DNA of 64,000 bases from Sciurus carolinensis (GCF_902686445.1 NC_062222.1:131819035-131883034); one strand, 5' to 3'; positions 10,985 through 23,059 are shown, counted from the first letter of the stretch. Notes: a model not told the origin generated them from the letters alone. Numbers and translations: made by a program.

Positions 10985-11378
10985 AGTGTATTGGTCAGGC
11001 ATTGATTGGCACATGACAACTTAGAGTCTCAGTGGTGTATAAAACTTGCATAGCTGCAGGTCGGGTAGGGTTGTTTGACCTAGATTCGCTTGACTAATTG
11101 GTGAGAAGTCACAGGCTGGCTCCATGTGCCTCACCTCCTCCAGAGATCACTGGGCAGTCACAGTGTACTTCTTTAGCAAGGTGACAGAGACCTAGGACAG
11201 TGCACCACAGGCCTTGGACCCACTGTAAGTGCTTACTTGGGTCATGTTTGTTCACATCTCAATATCAAAGAAAGTCATGTGTCTAAGTCCGGAGTTACAG
11301 GTGGGAAAATATATTCCCATGTATGCTTCAGGGAGGGAGTGAAGATCTGTGAACAATTAGAATAATTTACTACTAATA
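10985..11378 (-). mobile_element. Diverged MLT1-like LTR
   Basis: 'agtgtattggtcaggcattg', 'aacttgcatagctgcaggtcgg', 'tggctccatgtgcctc', then 'acctaggacagtgcacc' and 'attcccatgtatgcttcagggagggagtgaagatctgtg' fit the antisense order of MLT1 LTRs. Diverged, so the limits are approximate. Confidence 0.45.
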
Positions 11379-11683
11379 AATGATATCAGGAGTGTGAAAA
11401 CTCCTAACCATGTCTGGTGCATCGTAAATCATGAACACCCCTCTGTGTTCTTTCTCTCCCCTCTTCCCCATCTTGGCTTAGCCTTTTGCACACAACTGAT
11501 CTGAATCAGCAAGTGCAATGCTATCTCAGTCATTGATACAAGTGTGAAATTATCACTAGTTTGAGAAACTCTCCCCACATTGAAAGAAATACCTTCACGA
11601 CATTTAGAGAATCACCATAGGGAACAAGAACATGGTGTTCAGGGCCCAAGCGTGAACTCTGGCTATATTATGTCTTAGCTTGC
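11379..11683. other. No feature recognised
   Basis: AT-rich sequence with no assignable feature. Confidence 0.4.
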
Positions 11684-12085
11684 TGTGTAAGTCACAGTTC
11701 AGGCACAGAAGGAGAACCGGTAGGAGAAACATACTAAGATATTTATTGTAAGGAACTCACTTATGTGATTGTCTGGGTTGCTGAGACAAATCTGAGATCT
11801 GTAGGGTGCGATGTCAGGAAGCCACATTGGAGCCCTGAGGTAGGGACGGTGCCACTGGCCACAGTTAGAATTTCTTCCTCTTCAATGGAGCCCCAGCTTG
11901 GTTCTGAAGGTGCTTCAATTCATTGAATCAGGCCCACTCAGGTTAGCCAACACATTCTGCCTTACATGAAGAGTCAACCAATCACAGACCTTAATGACAT
12001 CTACAATATAACTTCCAGAAACACCTACATTAGTGTTTGATGGAATAAATTTGGCCTGGAACCCTAGACATGCTGACACTTCAAA
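11684..12085 (-). mobile_element. ERVL-type LTR (MLT2-like)
   Basis: 'agaaggagaaccggtaggag', 'agatatttattgtaaggaactcac', 'tgcttcaattcattgaatcaggcccactcagg', then 'cagaccttaatgacatctac', 'cttccagaaacacctacattagtgtttgatgg'. This is the antisense MLT2-like order (ends, AATAAA region, 'ggatgaggcccacccac', 'aaatgttaatcacatct', 'acatctagactggtgtttgac'). Confidence 0.65.
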
Positions 12086-12823
12086 GACTGTCACATCAAA
12101 AGACCATCACACTGGGCAAAGGTGAGGAGGCCTCTGGTTCTCTTCCTGTGAAAGTGGAAATGATCCTGCCTATCTCATGGTGTTACCAAGGACTACTTGA
12201 GATAATGTTCTTTTTTCTCACTCCTGTTTCTTCTTGCCTTCCTTCAAAATTTGTTGCCAAGACAAACCTCCCTACCTCCTTGATTCTTGAATTTTCGTGA
12301 CATGTCCTGTAGTACCTACTAGTAGACTTCTCATAATAAAGAGAGTGGAATTCACATGTACGCCGAGAAGACCCAATGTGCTATTTACTATCATCCAAAA
12401 ATTGTGAATTGTTCAGTCTGGATAGGCCCAAGGTTGCTCTAAATCTAAATAAATAATACATCTCACCACATCTTGATTTTTTTACTGACATGGATTGCCA
12501 CTTACATATGTAGATCACATTATCAATGATTCAGATTAGTTCAGAAAATAGAAGCTGGTGTTTCTGATGATCCTGCACAGACAGAATGTCCAGGAGGAGG
12601 CTCAGGTCAGGACCAAAGAGACAAGAGAGGAAAGGAGGCTGTGGATTCCGGAATTTCTCTGGGGTTTTAAAAATGACTGGGAGAGTCAAGGTGGGAGTAT
12701 TGGATATGGTCAGCTGCTGTTTTCTAGTGGACTGTCATTTCCTCTTTTGCAAAAATGGGAACATTGTTGGCTTAGGTGACCGTGTACTTTGCTGTGCTAC
12801 CTAGTATAATTTTGGTGGTAAAG
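12086..12823. other. No gene recognised
   Basis: Two overlapping + frames (12,558-12,804) have no recognisable motif. No repeat core is identified. Confidence 0.4.
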
Positions 12824-12835
12824 AAGACACCATTA

Positions 12836-13055
12836 GCTGGGCATGGTGGTGCATACTTGTGAGCCCAGAAACTTGGGAGGCTGAGAGAGGAGGATCACAA
12901 GTTTGAGACCAGCCTCAGCAACTTAGTGAGGCCCTAAGCAACTTAGTGACACCCTGACTCAAAAAAAGTAAAAATAAAATAAAAAGGGCTTGGTATGTGG
13001 CTCAGAGGTTGAGCACCCCTGGATTAAATCCCTAATACCCCTTGACACACAAAAA
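12836..13055 (+). mobile_element. B1-ID composite SINE (sciurid type)
   Basis: The left half is 7SL/B1-like: 'gctgggcatggtggtgcata', 'aacttgggaggctgagag', 'gaggatcacaagtttgagaccagcctcagcaacttag'. The right half is ID-like: 'gggcttggtatgtggctcag', 'gagcacccctggattaaatccc', then an A tail. It is flanked by aagacaccatta (12,824-12,835) and aagatactatta (13,056-13,067), a target duplication with two differences. Transcribed by Pol III when active and mobilised by L1. Confidence 0.92.
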
Positions 13056-13257
13056 AAGATACTATTAATAACACCCCAGGACAGTAGCTCTGACCGGCTG
13101 TGTCAGGCTCATGGTCCTGTGGTCACCCAGCACTGGTTTAATTCTGCTATTCCTAAATCTCTGGGAAGATGAACAATTATGAAGCACCTTCCACATGCTA
13201 GCCCCTCATTTGTCCCTTAATTTACATACTCACAATTTATTGAAGTGATCTGTTTGG

Positions 13258-13725
13258 CAATGGAGTATTATTCAACCATGGAGGAGAATGAAATCCTTTC
13301 ATTTATAGCAAAATGGATGGAAGAAAGAACCCTGTGTTGAGTAAAATGAGTCAGACACAAAAGACAGATGCAGCAGGTTCTCGCTCATATGTGGGACCTG
13401 AAAAGTCAACCTGATGGTAGAGTAGTTATTACTAGAGGTTAGGAAGGGTGGGGAGGGAGGCGGAGAGAAGGGAGGTTGGGCAATGAGTACCAAGGCACAG
13501 ACAGAAAAAAAATCAGTTCTGCCGGAGACAGGAACCTCCTACACGCATTATGAAGAGGTGTCTGAAAGACAGGGGCTTGAAGTCTCCAAACATAAAGAAA
13601 TGCTCATCACCCTGATTTGATCAGTGCACTCTGTATGCACATGTTCCAATACCACACTGTGTCCCATTAATATGCACAATTAATACACGTGAATCAAAAC
13701 TCTCAATAAAAATGAATTTTAATAG
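13258..13725 (+). mobile_element. L1 LINE 3' UTR fragment
   Basis: 'aatggagtattattcaacca', 'catttatagcaaaatggatgg', 'gagtaaaatgagtcagac', 'ttctcgctcatatgtgggacc', and a 3' end 'caataaaaatgaattttaa' with a polyadenylation signal. This is the L1 post-ORF2 region in sense orientation. It is 5'-truncated and lacks any ORF2 sequence. Confidence 0.85.
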
Positions 13726-14825
13726 GAAAAACAGAATGGTAGTATTTGGGGAAAATGTTTGGAGATGAATTCAAAGGGAAAGAATGAGACAAAACCTGCA
13801 AAGGATTTTCCCAGAACAGTTGTGAGATAAGATGAAACCAAAAACCTACTAGTTTTTATTATAAGTGCTTAAGGTCGCTATCATACCTATTTTCCATTTT
13901 TATTAAATAGGTATATTGAATGTCGTATAATAGGACTTTATCAAATTATAAATATTTATGATATGAATGTTTTGACATAAAACTTGAATTACCTTGGTAA
14001 AAAGTGACCCAAGCAGGGTTTGATTTTCCACTGGCTTCTGTACCCCACTTTGGCTGAGCCTTACCGCACTGTGGGCCGTACTTGTCAGAGGACAGTTTCT
14101 CAGCTGAATCCTCTTGGCCTCCACATGGTCCTGGAGGTAGGTCATGGTCATACCATCCTCCCTGAGATGGAGAAACGGAGGCTTCTAGGGGCTTCCGTCG
14201 TGGGGAGAGTGTGCCTGTGGCGCTTGCCAGGTTGCCAGGCAGAGCTGGGGCTCTCTGGGCTGCGGGCCTGGGCTTGTTTTGCAGGCTCATGTTAGCTCTG
14301 ATTGATATGAAAGGTCAGGCAAGGTCCTTTACGGGCTACAGGAAGTGAAGCTTAGTTCTTGCCAGGGGAGTTATTATGGCTGGTATCACAGGGTTTACAG
14401 GCCCCGGGAACCATGTCACGGGGCTTTTGAGTTTAAATGGGGGCAATTCATAGGCTCCAGAAGACCTGTAATGTTTCTAAGAATTGCACAGTTAATTCTC
14501 AGGTGCCTCTGCTGATGCCTGCGTTTCTCAGTGTTGTAGGGTTCAGGCTGTCAAAATGAGTATCATGCTCTAGTTTCTGGGAGGGACTGAGAATATTGAG
14601 CTTAAAATCCTACTCCGTAGACTGCTTTGAAACATGAAAAATGACTGTTATTCCTGAGGTGCTCCTAGCTCTTAAATTAAAGCAAAACTTTCTGTGGATG
14701 CATGGGATTTGAGAAATTATAGTAGATACTGTGCTTTTGGAAGACAAATGGAACGTCACATGTTTAGGAGGAACCAGACTGGAATTAACTAATTCTTAAC
14801 TTTATATTCATGCTGGTTTAAACCT
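13726..14825. other. No gene recognised
   Basis: Open frames at 13,903-14,295 on both strands overlap one another and have no familiar domain. No clear repeat core. Confidence 0.4.
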
Positions 14826-14945
14826 GTGTGTATGCATCTCTGTGTGCATGTATGTGTGTGTGCCTGTGTATGTGAGTATTTGTGTGTATAGTGCCTGAGC
14901 GTGTCTGTGTCTCTGTGAATATGTGTGTGTGCTCATGTGTGGATA
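14826..14945. repeat. Degenerate (TG)n tract
   Basis: Interrupted TG-rich sequence: 'tgtgtgtatgcatctctgtg', 'tatgtgtgtgtgcctgtg', 'gtgtctgtgtctctgtg'. An old, mutated microsatellite. Confidence 0.85.
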
Positions 14946-16535
14946 TGTGCATTTCTACTTTCATGCTGGCCACAGGGAACCCTTTTTGAGGAGCTGAAAC
15001 TTTGAACAGAGATAGCCGTGTATAGAAAGGATTATCAAATTCAAAACCCTGGATCCAGAAGCAAAAGTGTCATGTAAAAGGGACACAGTAAAGGGTAGTG
15101 TGGCTAGAAGTCAGTGTTCCTGGTGAGGCAGAGGGAGACCGCGTCAGAGGGCAGGCAGGCTCTGTCTTATAGGATCACTGGACAGACTCTGATTTGGACT
15201 AAGCCTAATGGGACACAATTTGGGGATTTTGAGCGGAGAAATGATACAGTCTAAATCTGTGTAGAGAAAATGCCCCTCTGACTGCAGGACTTCAGTAGGC
15301 TCCTGGAGTAGGGGTGGGTGCTGACGATGGTGGAAATTCACTAGACTTGCATTCTACTTGGGAGAACTAGGCAGACGAGTTAGAAGTGAGCAGCGAGAGA
15401 AAGAAGAGATCATGACCAGGTTTTGGTCCCTGGAGCAAAGTGTTCAATGGTATTCTTGGAAAATATGGAGAACCCTGGAAGAAGAACTGATTTGTGGCTG
15501 GGGCAATGGTGGAAATCAGGAATTCTGTAACCATGTGAACTCTGAGGAGTCTAGTCCTTCCCTTCCCTTTCCTCCATCCTCCCTCCCTAACCTGTCTCCC
15601 TTTTCTCCTTTTCTTCTTCCTTCTCTTCTCTGAGAGCCCACTCCCCACATTGGGTGCTAGCGAGAGAGAGGCAGTAGTGGCAGACTTGGATTACACTTCC
15701 AAATAACTCACAGTGAAGGGGACAGCAGATGCACAGGTGGTCATGGCACTGCAAGTGCTCTCGTAAAGGCTCATACAATTGATACTTCCTTCCAAAGGCA
15801 AGAAACTACAGCACTCTGACATCTCAAAGAAACCACACAGAAGAGACGATATTTCTTGAGTTGTCTGAGCTCTCTGTTTTGTACCCAAGTCTTTATTCCA
15901 TTCTTGCAGTGCTTAGACTTTAACCTGGCAGCTGGTCATTGATTCTTTGGTTATACATACACTTTATATTTCCTGGATTGGGATGCTGGCTCCCTTCCTG
16001 GATAAGATGCTGGCTCCCTTCCTGGCTATGGTTTCAGCTTATTAGCTTCAGAGTGGCAGCCAGCTGAGCCTGAGTTCTGGTTCCACTTTCAAGTACATGG
16101 TCCTATTAGTGACCCCAAATTAGCCTCACCTGGTGGTCAGCATGTACACACCTTCTCCCTGAGTTTGGGGAAGCGTGTATGTAGGAGGTGAGTCTTGAAA
16201 GAAGGGTGGGAATAAGTCAGGCAAAGTCAGGAAAAAGTCCTCATTACTACCTATTTTCCCCCTCTGGGTGTACCAAACGCTTCTTCTCTTTCTCCTCTAG
16301 TATAGCTTCTTTCAAAAAGTTGCCAGCAGGGGAAAAATCCAATTAAAGTTGTAAGAAAGTAAAGTGGTCTAATGTGCTAAATTTGGGTCAAGAACAGTAA
16401 GGTGATAACAAAGGTGCACAAAGTATTTCCTATTCACGAGAAGCTCAAAAATCAGTGGTGGGAATGGTCATGTTGGTTGTTGGTCCTGTGACCTGCTATA
16501 CTGGAAGTGTTTCATGCTGCCTGGTTTTCTGGTGT
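14946..16535. other. No gene; LINE-like remnant and pyrimidine tract
   Basis: 15,180-15,470 has a purine-rich LINE-like stretch ('attttgagcggagaaatgatacagtct'). 15,553-15,630 is a nearly pure pyrimidine tract. 15,970-16,025 is a two-copy tandem duplication, listed separately. No exon or RNA gene is seen. Confidence 0.4.
15970..16025 (+). repeat. Two-copy 24-bp tandem duplication
   Basis: GATGCTGGCTCCCTTCCTGG occurs exactly at 15,982-16,001 and 16,006-16,025, with 'ttcctggat' before each copy. The identity implies a recent slippage or duplication event. Confidence 0.9.
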
Positions 16536-17050
16536 TCTCCAAAGAAACAGAACCCCACCTTCATATAAATATAAATGAGAAGATCTGTTATGGGAATTGA
16601 CTCACATGGTTAGGGAGGCTGACCAATCCCAGGAAGCACTCTGCAAGCTGCAGACCCAGAGAGACCAATGGTATAATTCAGTCTCATTTACAGGGTCTGA
16701 GAGTCAGGAGCAGGGGCAGCGGTGGGGGTGGTAGGGTAGGGAGGCACTGATGTAAATCGTGGTGTCCAAAGGTCTGAGAACCAGGGGCTCTGATGTCAGA
16801 GGAAAGGAGAAAATGGATGTCCCAATTCAACAAGAGAGGACATTTGCCCTCCTGCTACCTTTTCCTTCTATTCAGGCCCTCATTTGGATGATGCCCACTC
16901 ATGCAGGTGAGGATGGATCATCTTTACTCAATCTACTGATTCGAATGCTAATCTCTTCTGGAAACACCACAGAGATACCCAGAAATAATATTTTACCTGC
17001 TGTCTGGGCATCCTTTAACCCAGTAAAGCTGACACGTTACATTAATGATC
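16536..17050 (-). mobile_element. ERVL-type LTR (MLT2-like)
   Basis: 'ggtgttctccaaagaaacag', 'gttatgggaattgactcacatggtta', 'ctgcaagctgcagacccag', 'tattcaggccctcatttggatgatgcccactcatg', 'ctgattcgaatgctaatctc', 'aacaccacagagatacccagaaataat', 'agctgacacgttacattaatgatc'. This is the full antisense MLT2-like order. The 102-codon + frame here is repeat-derived. Confidence 0.75.
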
Positions 17051-17125
17051 ATTCCTATCTGGAGTGACAGTGTAGTGAAAGAATGAATATTCTAAGAAAA
17101 TCTGAGGAAAGTGCCAGAGAGGATC

Positions 17126-17507
17126 TGTGTTAGTCAACTTTCTGTTGCTGTGACAAAATATCTGATTATCAACTTAAAAGGAGGAAAGGTTTATTTTGGA
17201 TTATGTTTCATAGGTCAGTTCATGGTTACTTGGCCTTGATGATTTTGGGACTGTGGTGGGGTAGAATATCATGATGGGGAGTATATGGTGGAGGAAACTG
17301 TTCACATTATGGTAGCTAGGAAGGCGGTGGGGGACAGAAGAGGACAAAGTCCCAATATGATTTTCAAGGGCATACTCCAGTAAGCCAACTTCCTTCCACT
17401 CTACCCTACCTCTTAAAGGTTCCACCACCTTCCATCAGTGCCCCAGGTTGACAACCAAGCCTACGACAGGTGGCATTTGGGGAACATTTAAGATCCATAC
17501 CATATCA
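17126..17507 (-). mobile_element. MaLR-type LTR
   Basis: Starts TGTGTTAGTCAACTTTCTGT, then 'gctgtgacaaaatatctgat', 'ggaaaggtttattttgg', 'cttccactctaccctacc', 'gttccaccaccttccatcagtgcc', and ends 'gatccataccatatca'. Flanks GGATC (17,121-17,125) and GGAGC (17,508-17,512) are a possible 5-bp target duplication. It is the same family as 40,742-41,107. Confidence 0.75.
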
Positions 17508-18545
17508 GGAGCTGATAATTAGATTGGATGTTAAAGGGTGAGAAGAAGCTCACTGGAGAGAGATGGGAGGAGACCATGAATTCTGAGTGCTGGTGGCTTG
17601 TGGACTTGGTAAGGGGAAGTAGATAGAAAACAGGTTAGGGCCAAAACTGTGTATAAAGGGGAGTGCTAGGCTTGGGAAAGGGACCTGGGGCCATCTATAC
17701 AAAATGGCAGCTTGATAAACCTGAAGCCAGCTGTAGGCATTGTGTGCCCCATCACCTCTCCCTTTTGGACTTCTAGATTAGGGCTCAGGCAGAAGTTGCC
17801 CTCCTACCTGAGGACTACCTGGGGACTTGCATAAATATGTCGTACCATTTGTTTAATGAATGAAAAAATCTACCAACTGATCATTCAACTGTGGGAGAAT
17901 AAAATTTGTTTTCCTCGGCTTAGAGTGTGAAATTGGTTTTGGAGTTCATTTCAAGCATGTTCAGTTTTCCTTGTCTGGGGGTTTATCATTTATTTTCTTC
18001 TTTCATCCTTCCTTCTCTCCTTCCAGTTTTTCTTTCTTCTCTTTCTTTATGATACAGACTTTAATAAAGAACCAACTACATCCAGGTTCAGCGTTACCCA
18101 GGGATACATGATACAGTGAGAAGGTATGACTTTCTAGGTTCATATCAGCTTCGCTCTGAGCTGTCACTTAATCTTTTCTATTCTTTACTTTCCTGAATAC
18201 TACCCAGAGGGGTATAATACGTCATTTTAGGCTTTGTTGAAAAAACTGAGCCTTGGAGATATTTAATGACTGCTAATTAAATTGATTAAATAATGATAAA
18301 ATGTTTTTAGACCATCATTTTTTTTTGAATGGTGTGAAATGGAAGACATTTTTTCCAGAATTAATTCTACACAGAGTGTTCTATGCATAGTAAAACATTA
18401 AGCAGGGCTATTTAAAATAATTCCGTTAAAATATAATGAATGCAAAGAATCAGAAGTGTGCCTGCTGTGTTGTCAGTGCTCATAAAATTCCTTTGTGACA
18501 TAATTATCCACAGTTATGAAATAGTTTGCTTTTGGCATAAGAAAA
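17508..18545. other. No gene recognised
   Basis: AT-rich intergenic or intronic sequence. A short pyrimidine-rich stretch lies at 17,995-18,045. No assignable repeat or exon. Confidence 0.4.
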
Positions 18546-18945
18546 ATCACAAGATGAGTTTGAATGTCCACGTCCCCCCAAATTTATTTGTTGGAAGCTA
18601 GATACCAATGTACTGGTATTAAGAGGTGAAACCTTTTGGATGTGGTTCAGTCGTAAGTGTTCCAACCTTATGAATTAGATCAGTGCCCATATTAAAGGAC
18701 TGGAAGGGAGTTGTTTTGCTCTTCTCTCATGTGAGAACAGCATTTACCCCTTCTGCCATGTGAAGATGCAGTAAGAAGGTGCCATTTTGGAAGCAGAGAG
18801 CAAACCCTCACCAGGCACTGAATTTTCTGGAAACTTGACCTTTTTTTTCTCAGCCTCCAGAACTCTGAGCAATCAATTACCATTTCTTGTAAATGACCCT
18901 GTCCCAGATATTTTGATACAGCATTCTGAACAGAATAAGACTGCT
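18546..18945 (+). mobile_element. MLT1-type MaLR LTR
   Basis: 'aatgtccacgtccccccaaa', 'ggtattaagaggtgaaacctttt', 'atgaattagatcagtgccc', 'ctgccatgtgaagatgcagtaagaaggtgcca', 'ccctcaccaggcactgaattt', 'tctcagcctccagaactctgag', then 'gatattttgatacagcattctgaacagaat'. This is the complete MaLR LTR order. Confidence 0.8.
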
Positions 18946-19126
18946 AAGTTGCCTTTTTAAGATATTTTCCCCCCAAAATTTATATTCCTGAAACTAGAAT
19001 CTTTGATCTTTAAATATGTATATTTAATCAACTAAATATGTATATTGAAGAACGATGTAAAGAAACAAGTGAAGAAGAGCTATATGTGAAGGTTAGAAAG
19101 ATTGTTCAGCAGTATTCCTTCCTCCC

Positions 19127-19445
19127 ATCGTGTGTAGAGTGTACTTCTTAGCTCCTTTGATGTTGAACTTGACCATGTGGTGTATTTCAGCCAACAGAAT
19201 GTTAGAGGATGGAACCTGAGCAGAGGCTGAAATACGCTTGTGTGATTGGCTTGGCTCTTGGCTCTAGTGATCACCATGAGAAGACCAGGCTCCATGAAAA
19301 TGGGAGACATGTTGGGGAGGCCCAAATCTTACCTGTGTTCCAAAGTCAAGTCAGACTCACTTCAGGCACAAAGTAGAGTTGCTCTATGGAGCAATGAATG
19401 TGAGAATACGTATTTATTGGTGCTAGCCACTTACTTTATGACTGA
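19127..19445 (+). mobile_element. MLT1-type LTR fragment
   Basis: 'cttgaccatgtggtgtatttcagccaacagaatgttagagg', 'gagcagaggctgaaatacgcttgtgtgattggcttggctctt', 'gatcaccatgagaag', 'aatgtgagaatacgtatttattggtgctagccac'. This matches the order of older MLT1 LTRs, including the AATAAA-like region before 'taagccact'. Confidence 0.65.
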
Positions 19446-20588
19446 CTTATTATGCAACACTATTGATGAAATAATTTATCAATACACTGTGTATAGATCT
19501 TTCTTATCTAGTGGTCAAGATTCTTTATTCCACTATTGTCATTTAACCCTATATTACTTATGTCTGCTGCTAACCTTGTAGACATACTCTTATATAGTTC
19601 CATTTAATTGAATAGAGTGAGACATTTCTTTTAACTTCATTATCTTACAGATAAAAAAAGGCAAGCGAGAAGGCAATTTGGCAAAACCTTGCTGTTCTTA
19701 GAGGAGCAGAGAAAATCCAGGCATCTTTTCCTTTTGGCAAGTGACTTTTAAATGCAGGAATTGGATGTTTCAAGATACTGTAAAACTACCTTTAGCTTTG
19801 GAGGAAGAGTTGATAGCTGACACAGAGAGAAGGTGAAGTCTCCCAGGAGTGGTGCTGAGGAATGTTGAAAGTGATATGTTGGTTAGACATTAGCCATGAC
19901 TGGAAATAAAGACTGTTCTCATTTGCACAATCATTGGACTTGTTCAAAGAGTTTCTCTGGGAAAAAAAGGGATGAAATTAAGCCGTGGAAAATTTTGGCC
20001 AAGTCATGAAAACATATTTTCCACAAGAGCTGTTAATTTGATGGTGGAATGAGTCACAGTCCATGGGCAGGGCTGAAAGTCCCATCAACAGAATTACTCA
20101 AAATTTAACTAGACAATAAAAATGTATGGTTAAGGCAAACATCCGCACAGGGTCAGGCCAAAGAGAACCTGTGTCCCCATGTGAACTTGCCCTTTATATT
20201 TTCAGGCCAAATCTACATAGAAAATTACCTGGAACCTCAGATCACGAGAACAGTAGAACCAGATTATTTTGGAATGTGAGACTTTCCCTATCTCATCTGT
20301 TTTCAGGGTTGAATTCAGTGAATTGTGACCAGACTTTCTATACCACTGTTGTGGAAGGTCTGGGACTTGCTAGTTGATCACTGAAAAATATGGTTTTTCA
20401 CTGAATTTAAACCTTGAATACCTCAACTTATAGGGGGAAACAAACCCACTATGGTACTCTTCAATAGCAGCAACATTCCCATGCAGCTTACTAAGTAGAA
20501 GTGGCCAAGCGTACTGTTTAAAAAATAGAAACCTGGTTGTGTAAGCATTCATCTCTAGATATGCAGCAATCCTCTGCCACCTCCTTCA
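19446..20588. other. No gene recognised
   Basis: No repeat core or convincing exon. The minus-strand frame at 20,370-20,552 lies just downstream of, and on the same strand as, the protein-like frame at 20,589-20,813. It could be its former 3' untranslated part. Confidence 0.35.
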
Positions 20589-20813
20589 TTATGTTTGGTT
20601 AAGAAGGAACAACTGGAAGTGGTCCCCAGGTCCTGATAAACCGTAAACTGCCTGGAGAACCACCTTGTTCTTGGCTTTCAGCTCATCTAGCTGTAGCTCC
20701 TCAGGAAGCCCTGCCACGTCCCTGGTCTGGAGCAGGTAGAACCCTGGCTCCTCTCTTGGGGGGTTCCTTTCACCCCGAGGTTGTGCACTCATGGATGTGA
20801 TGTCCTTCATCAC
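20589..20813 (-). pseudogene. Protein-like short frame, possible retrocopy remnant
   Basis: A 74-codon minus-strand frame. Its second half reads like a real globular protein: charged and amphipathic, with the runs 'LPEELQLDELKAKNKVVLQ' and 'HFQLFLLNQT'. A second in-frame methionine lies at about 20,792. The frame ends in two consecutive stops. Upstream on the minus strand there is no clear splice acceptor that decides between exon and retrocopy. No poly(A) tract is visible at the expected end, so if it is a processed copy it is old. I do not recognise the family. A chance frame is also possible. Confidence 0.25.
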
Positions 20814-21187
20814 CCTCTGTCTCCGGCACGGTTTGTAAGATTTTCACCCTGGGAGCCAAGCACACCTGTTTAACTCCACGTGGGATGAGTGCGCGTGACG
20901 TTCATTTACTCTCTCTCTCTCCCTTCTTAAGGCATCTATTCTCGATCTTTCCTATGTATCTGCTCAAGGGCCGCTTACATGGCTTTAGTAGTGCTCAGTC
21001 CTCCATGTGGCCCTGGAGACTTCTGCCCTGGGCTCTTGCTCCTCATCTAGTGTCTTCCCTTTCTCCCTATCTCATACCTAGAATTCAACCTTCTGGCCAC
21101 CACTGAGCATCTTTATCTTCTCCAGTGAAAGGTACTGACTGCACTCTCTCTCTTCTTCCTCTATTTTTCCAAAGTTCTCTTTGAGTT

Positions 21188-21625
21188 TGTGTTAGTTTCC
21201 TGTGGCTGCTGTAACAAATTGCCACACACTTGGAGGTTCAGAACAATAGAGACTCTCTCACGGTTTTGGAGGTCAGAGGTCAGGTATAAGGTTTCCTCTG
21301 GGTCATATTCCCTCTGGAGTCTTGTCCTGATTCTAGTGATGTTGGCATTTCTTGATTTGTGACCACATCTCTCTCCTTTATCTTCACTTTGGCTTCTCTT
21401 CTGTGTTTTTTTCTCCTTTGTAGTTCTCTTTTATAAGGATATGTGTCATGAGCTAAGGGCCCACATAGATAATCCAGGACAACCTTCTCAAAATCCTTAT
21501 CTTAATTACATTCGCAAGGAGTTCTTTTACTAAGGAAATATTTAGGTTCTGGGGATCAGGATGTGAACAAATCTTTTTTGGGGAATGGGAGAGGGGCACC
21601 GTTCAACTCACTGAAAGATTTGATA
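21188..21625 (-). mobile_element. MLT1-type MaLR LTR
   Basis: 'gtgttagtttcctgtggctgctgtaacaaattgccaca', 'gaggtcagaggtcaggtat', 'ttctcttttataaggatatgtgtcat', 'gggcccacatagataatccaggac', 'tcttaattacattcgcaaggag', 'ggttctggggatcaggatgtgaaca'. This is the standard antisense MLT1 order with little missing. Confidence 0.8.
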
Positions 21626-22059
21626 TTTTTCTTGTGAATTTAATGGCTCGTTTTGTTCTCTGTAATGAATTATTACCTTTTTTTCATAACTGATTCAGAA
21701 TATTTTGGGTAGTTGGTGTCTTAGTTCACTTAGGTTGTATTGACGTGTAATTTTGTAGAATTCATGATTAACTGGATTGTTTGGGTGTACATTAAGTGCC
21801 CCAAACTAATAAGAGGAATCCAAATTCTTAGGCGTGCCTAGAGTTATTAAAGGAGATCCTACTCTTAATACTCAGAAATATGTTTTGTATTCCCTTTCTA
21901 TGTCCTTTTCATATTCTCATATCCCGTACCCTTCAAAGTGTCTGCTTCTCCAAAAATACTCCACCCCCATTACATAGTCCTTCTTTCCATTTTAGGAATA
22001 GTAGGGACTTTGGCTATGGAGTTTGAATAAGGAAATAGTAGAGGACTGAACTTTACTTG
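21626..22059. other. No gene recognised
   Basis: AT-rich sequence. 'ggtgtcttagttcacttagg' near 21,716 resembles the first bases of a MaLR LTR but does not continue as one. Confidence 0.35.
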
Positions 22060-22345
22060 ATGTAAAAATTGTCAACTTTGCTAGGTGTGATAACATACAG
22101 TTTATATCATGTCCTTATCACTAGAGATGCACATTCAATGATTTGCAGGTAAAATGGCATGATACCTGGGGTTTCCTCATACACACTCAGCCAAAAAGGG
22201 GCGGTGCCTGAAATTACCTGAAATTCCTGGGAATTACACGAAATGAGATTCATAAAAGGGTAAATAATTACAGTTACTTGGGGGATTTGTGGTACTCCGT
22301 TATACTCTTCTCTCTACTCTTGAGTATGTTAAAAAATATGCCCCC
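22060..22345 (+). repeat. Old L1M-type 3' end
   Basis: 'atgtccttatcactagagatgcacattcaatgatttgcaggtaaaatggcatgatacctggg', then 'ggtactccgttatactcttctctctactcttgagtatgtt', resembles the 3' end of older L1M elements (pattern 'gggttcattatactattctctctacttttgtat'). The 118-codon frame starting here is chance. Confidence 0.5.
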
Positions 22346-23055
22346 CTCCCCACCTGCCTGCCAACCTGTGTCCAGGTTTACTCTGCAAAGTGTCTTAATG
22401 CCCCCCGAATCCTTTCTCACTTTTCGGTCATTTCTTCTTTGCCTGATCTCTCATTCCATGCGGGAAAGCCATGAAATAAGCCAAATGGAGCCCATACTTC
22501 TTGGGGGGAGTGCTAGGAAAGAAAGCAGTATCAGAACACAATTGACCTTTGTCTGTGGCAGACAAGGGAAGTCCACAAACATTCCCATATTAACAATTTC
22601 TCTCTTACAACTGAGATTTGTAAACTTCACTTAATCATCTGTATCTTTTCCTTTGAGTGTTCATTGATCACTTCAAAGCTCAGCAGACCGTTTCCTCCAT
22701 AGCTCTGGTTTTCAATAATTTTTTTTTATTTGGTTCAGATGATATTCTCTTATTGATATTTTTCTTTGCTATTTTAAAGACATTTATTTATTCATCACAA
22801 ATTATCAGAGGGCCTGCTGTACTCAGGTACCACAACGGGAGCTCAGCCATTAAGGATTGTCAATCCAATAGGAACCACAGGGAAGAAACATAAATGTAGG
22901 ATGTAGCACAGAAAATGTGAAAGTGTAAATATGTGCACTTCGGAAGCACCAAGAAGGAACCTATGCCTTGGAACGTACAATAGCTCTATCTAAATCCCTG
23001 GGAATCCCCATGGTGACCTCTCTACACGCTTCATAGCTCAGTCAGTGATGGCCTT
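22346..23055. other. No gene recognised
   Basis: 22,785-22,850 ('tttatttattcatcacaaattatcagagggcctgctgtactcagg') resembles an antisense L2 tail. Nothing else is assignable. Confidence 0.35.
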
Positions 23056-23059
23056 TCAT

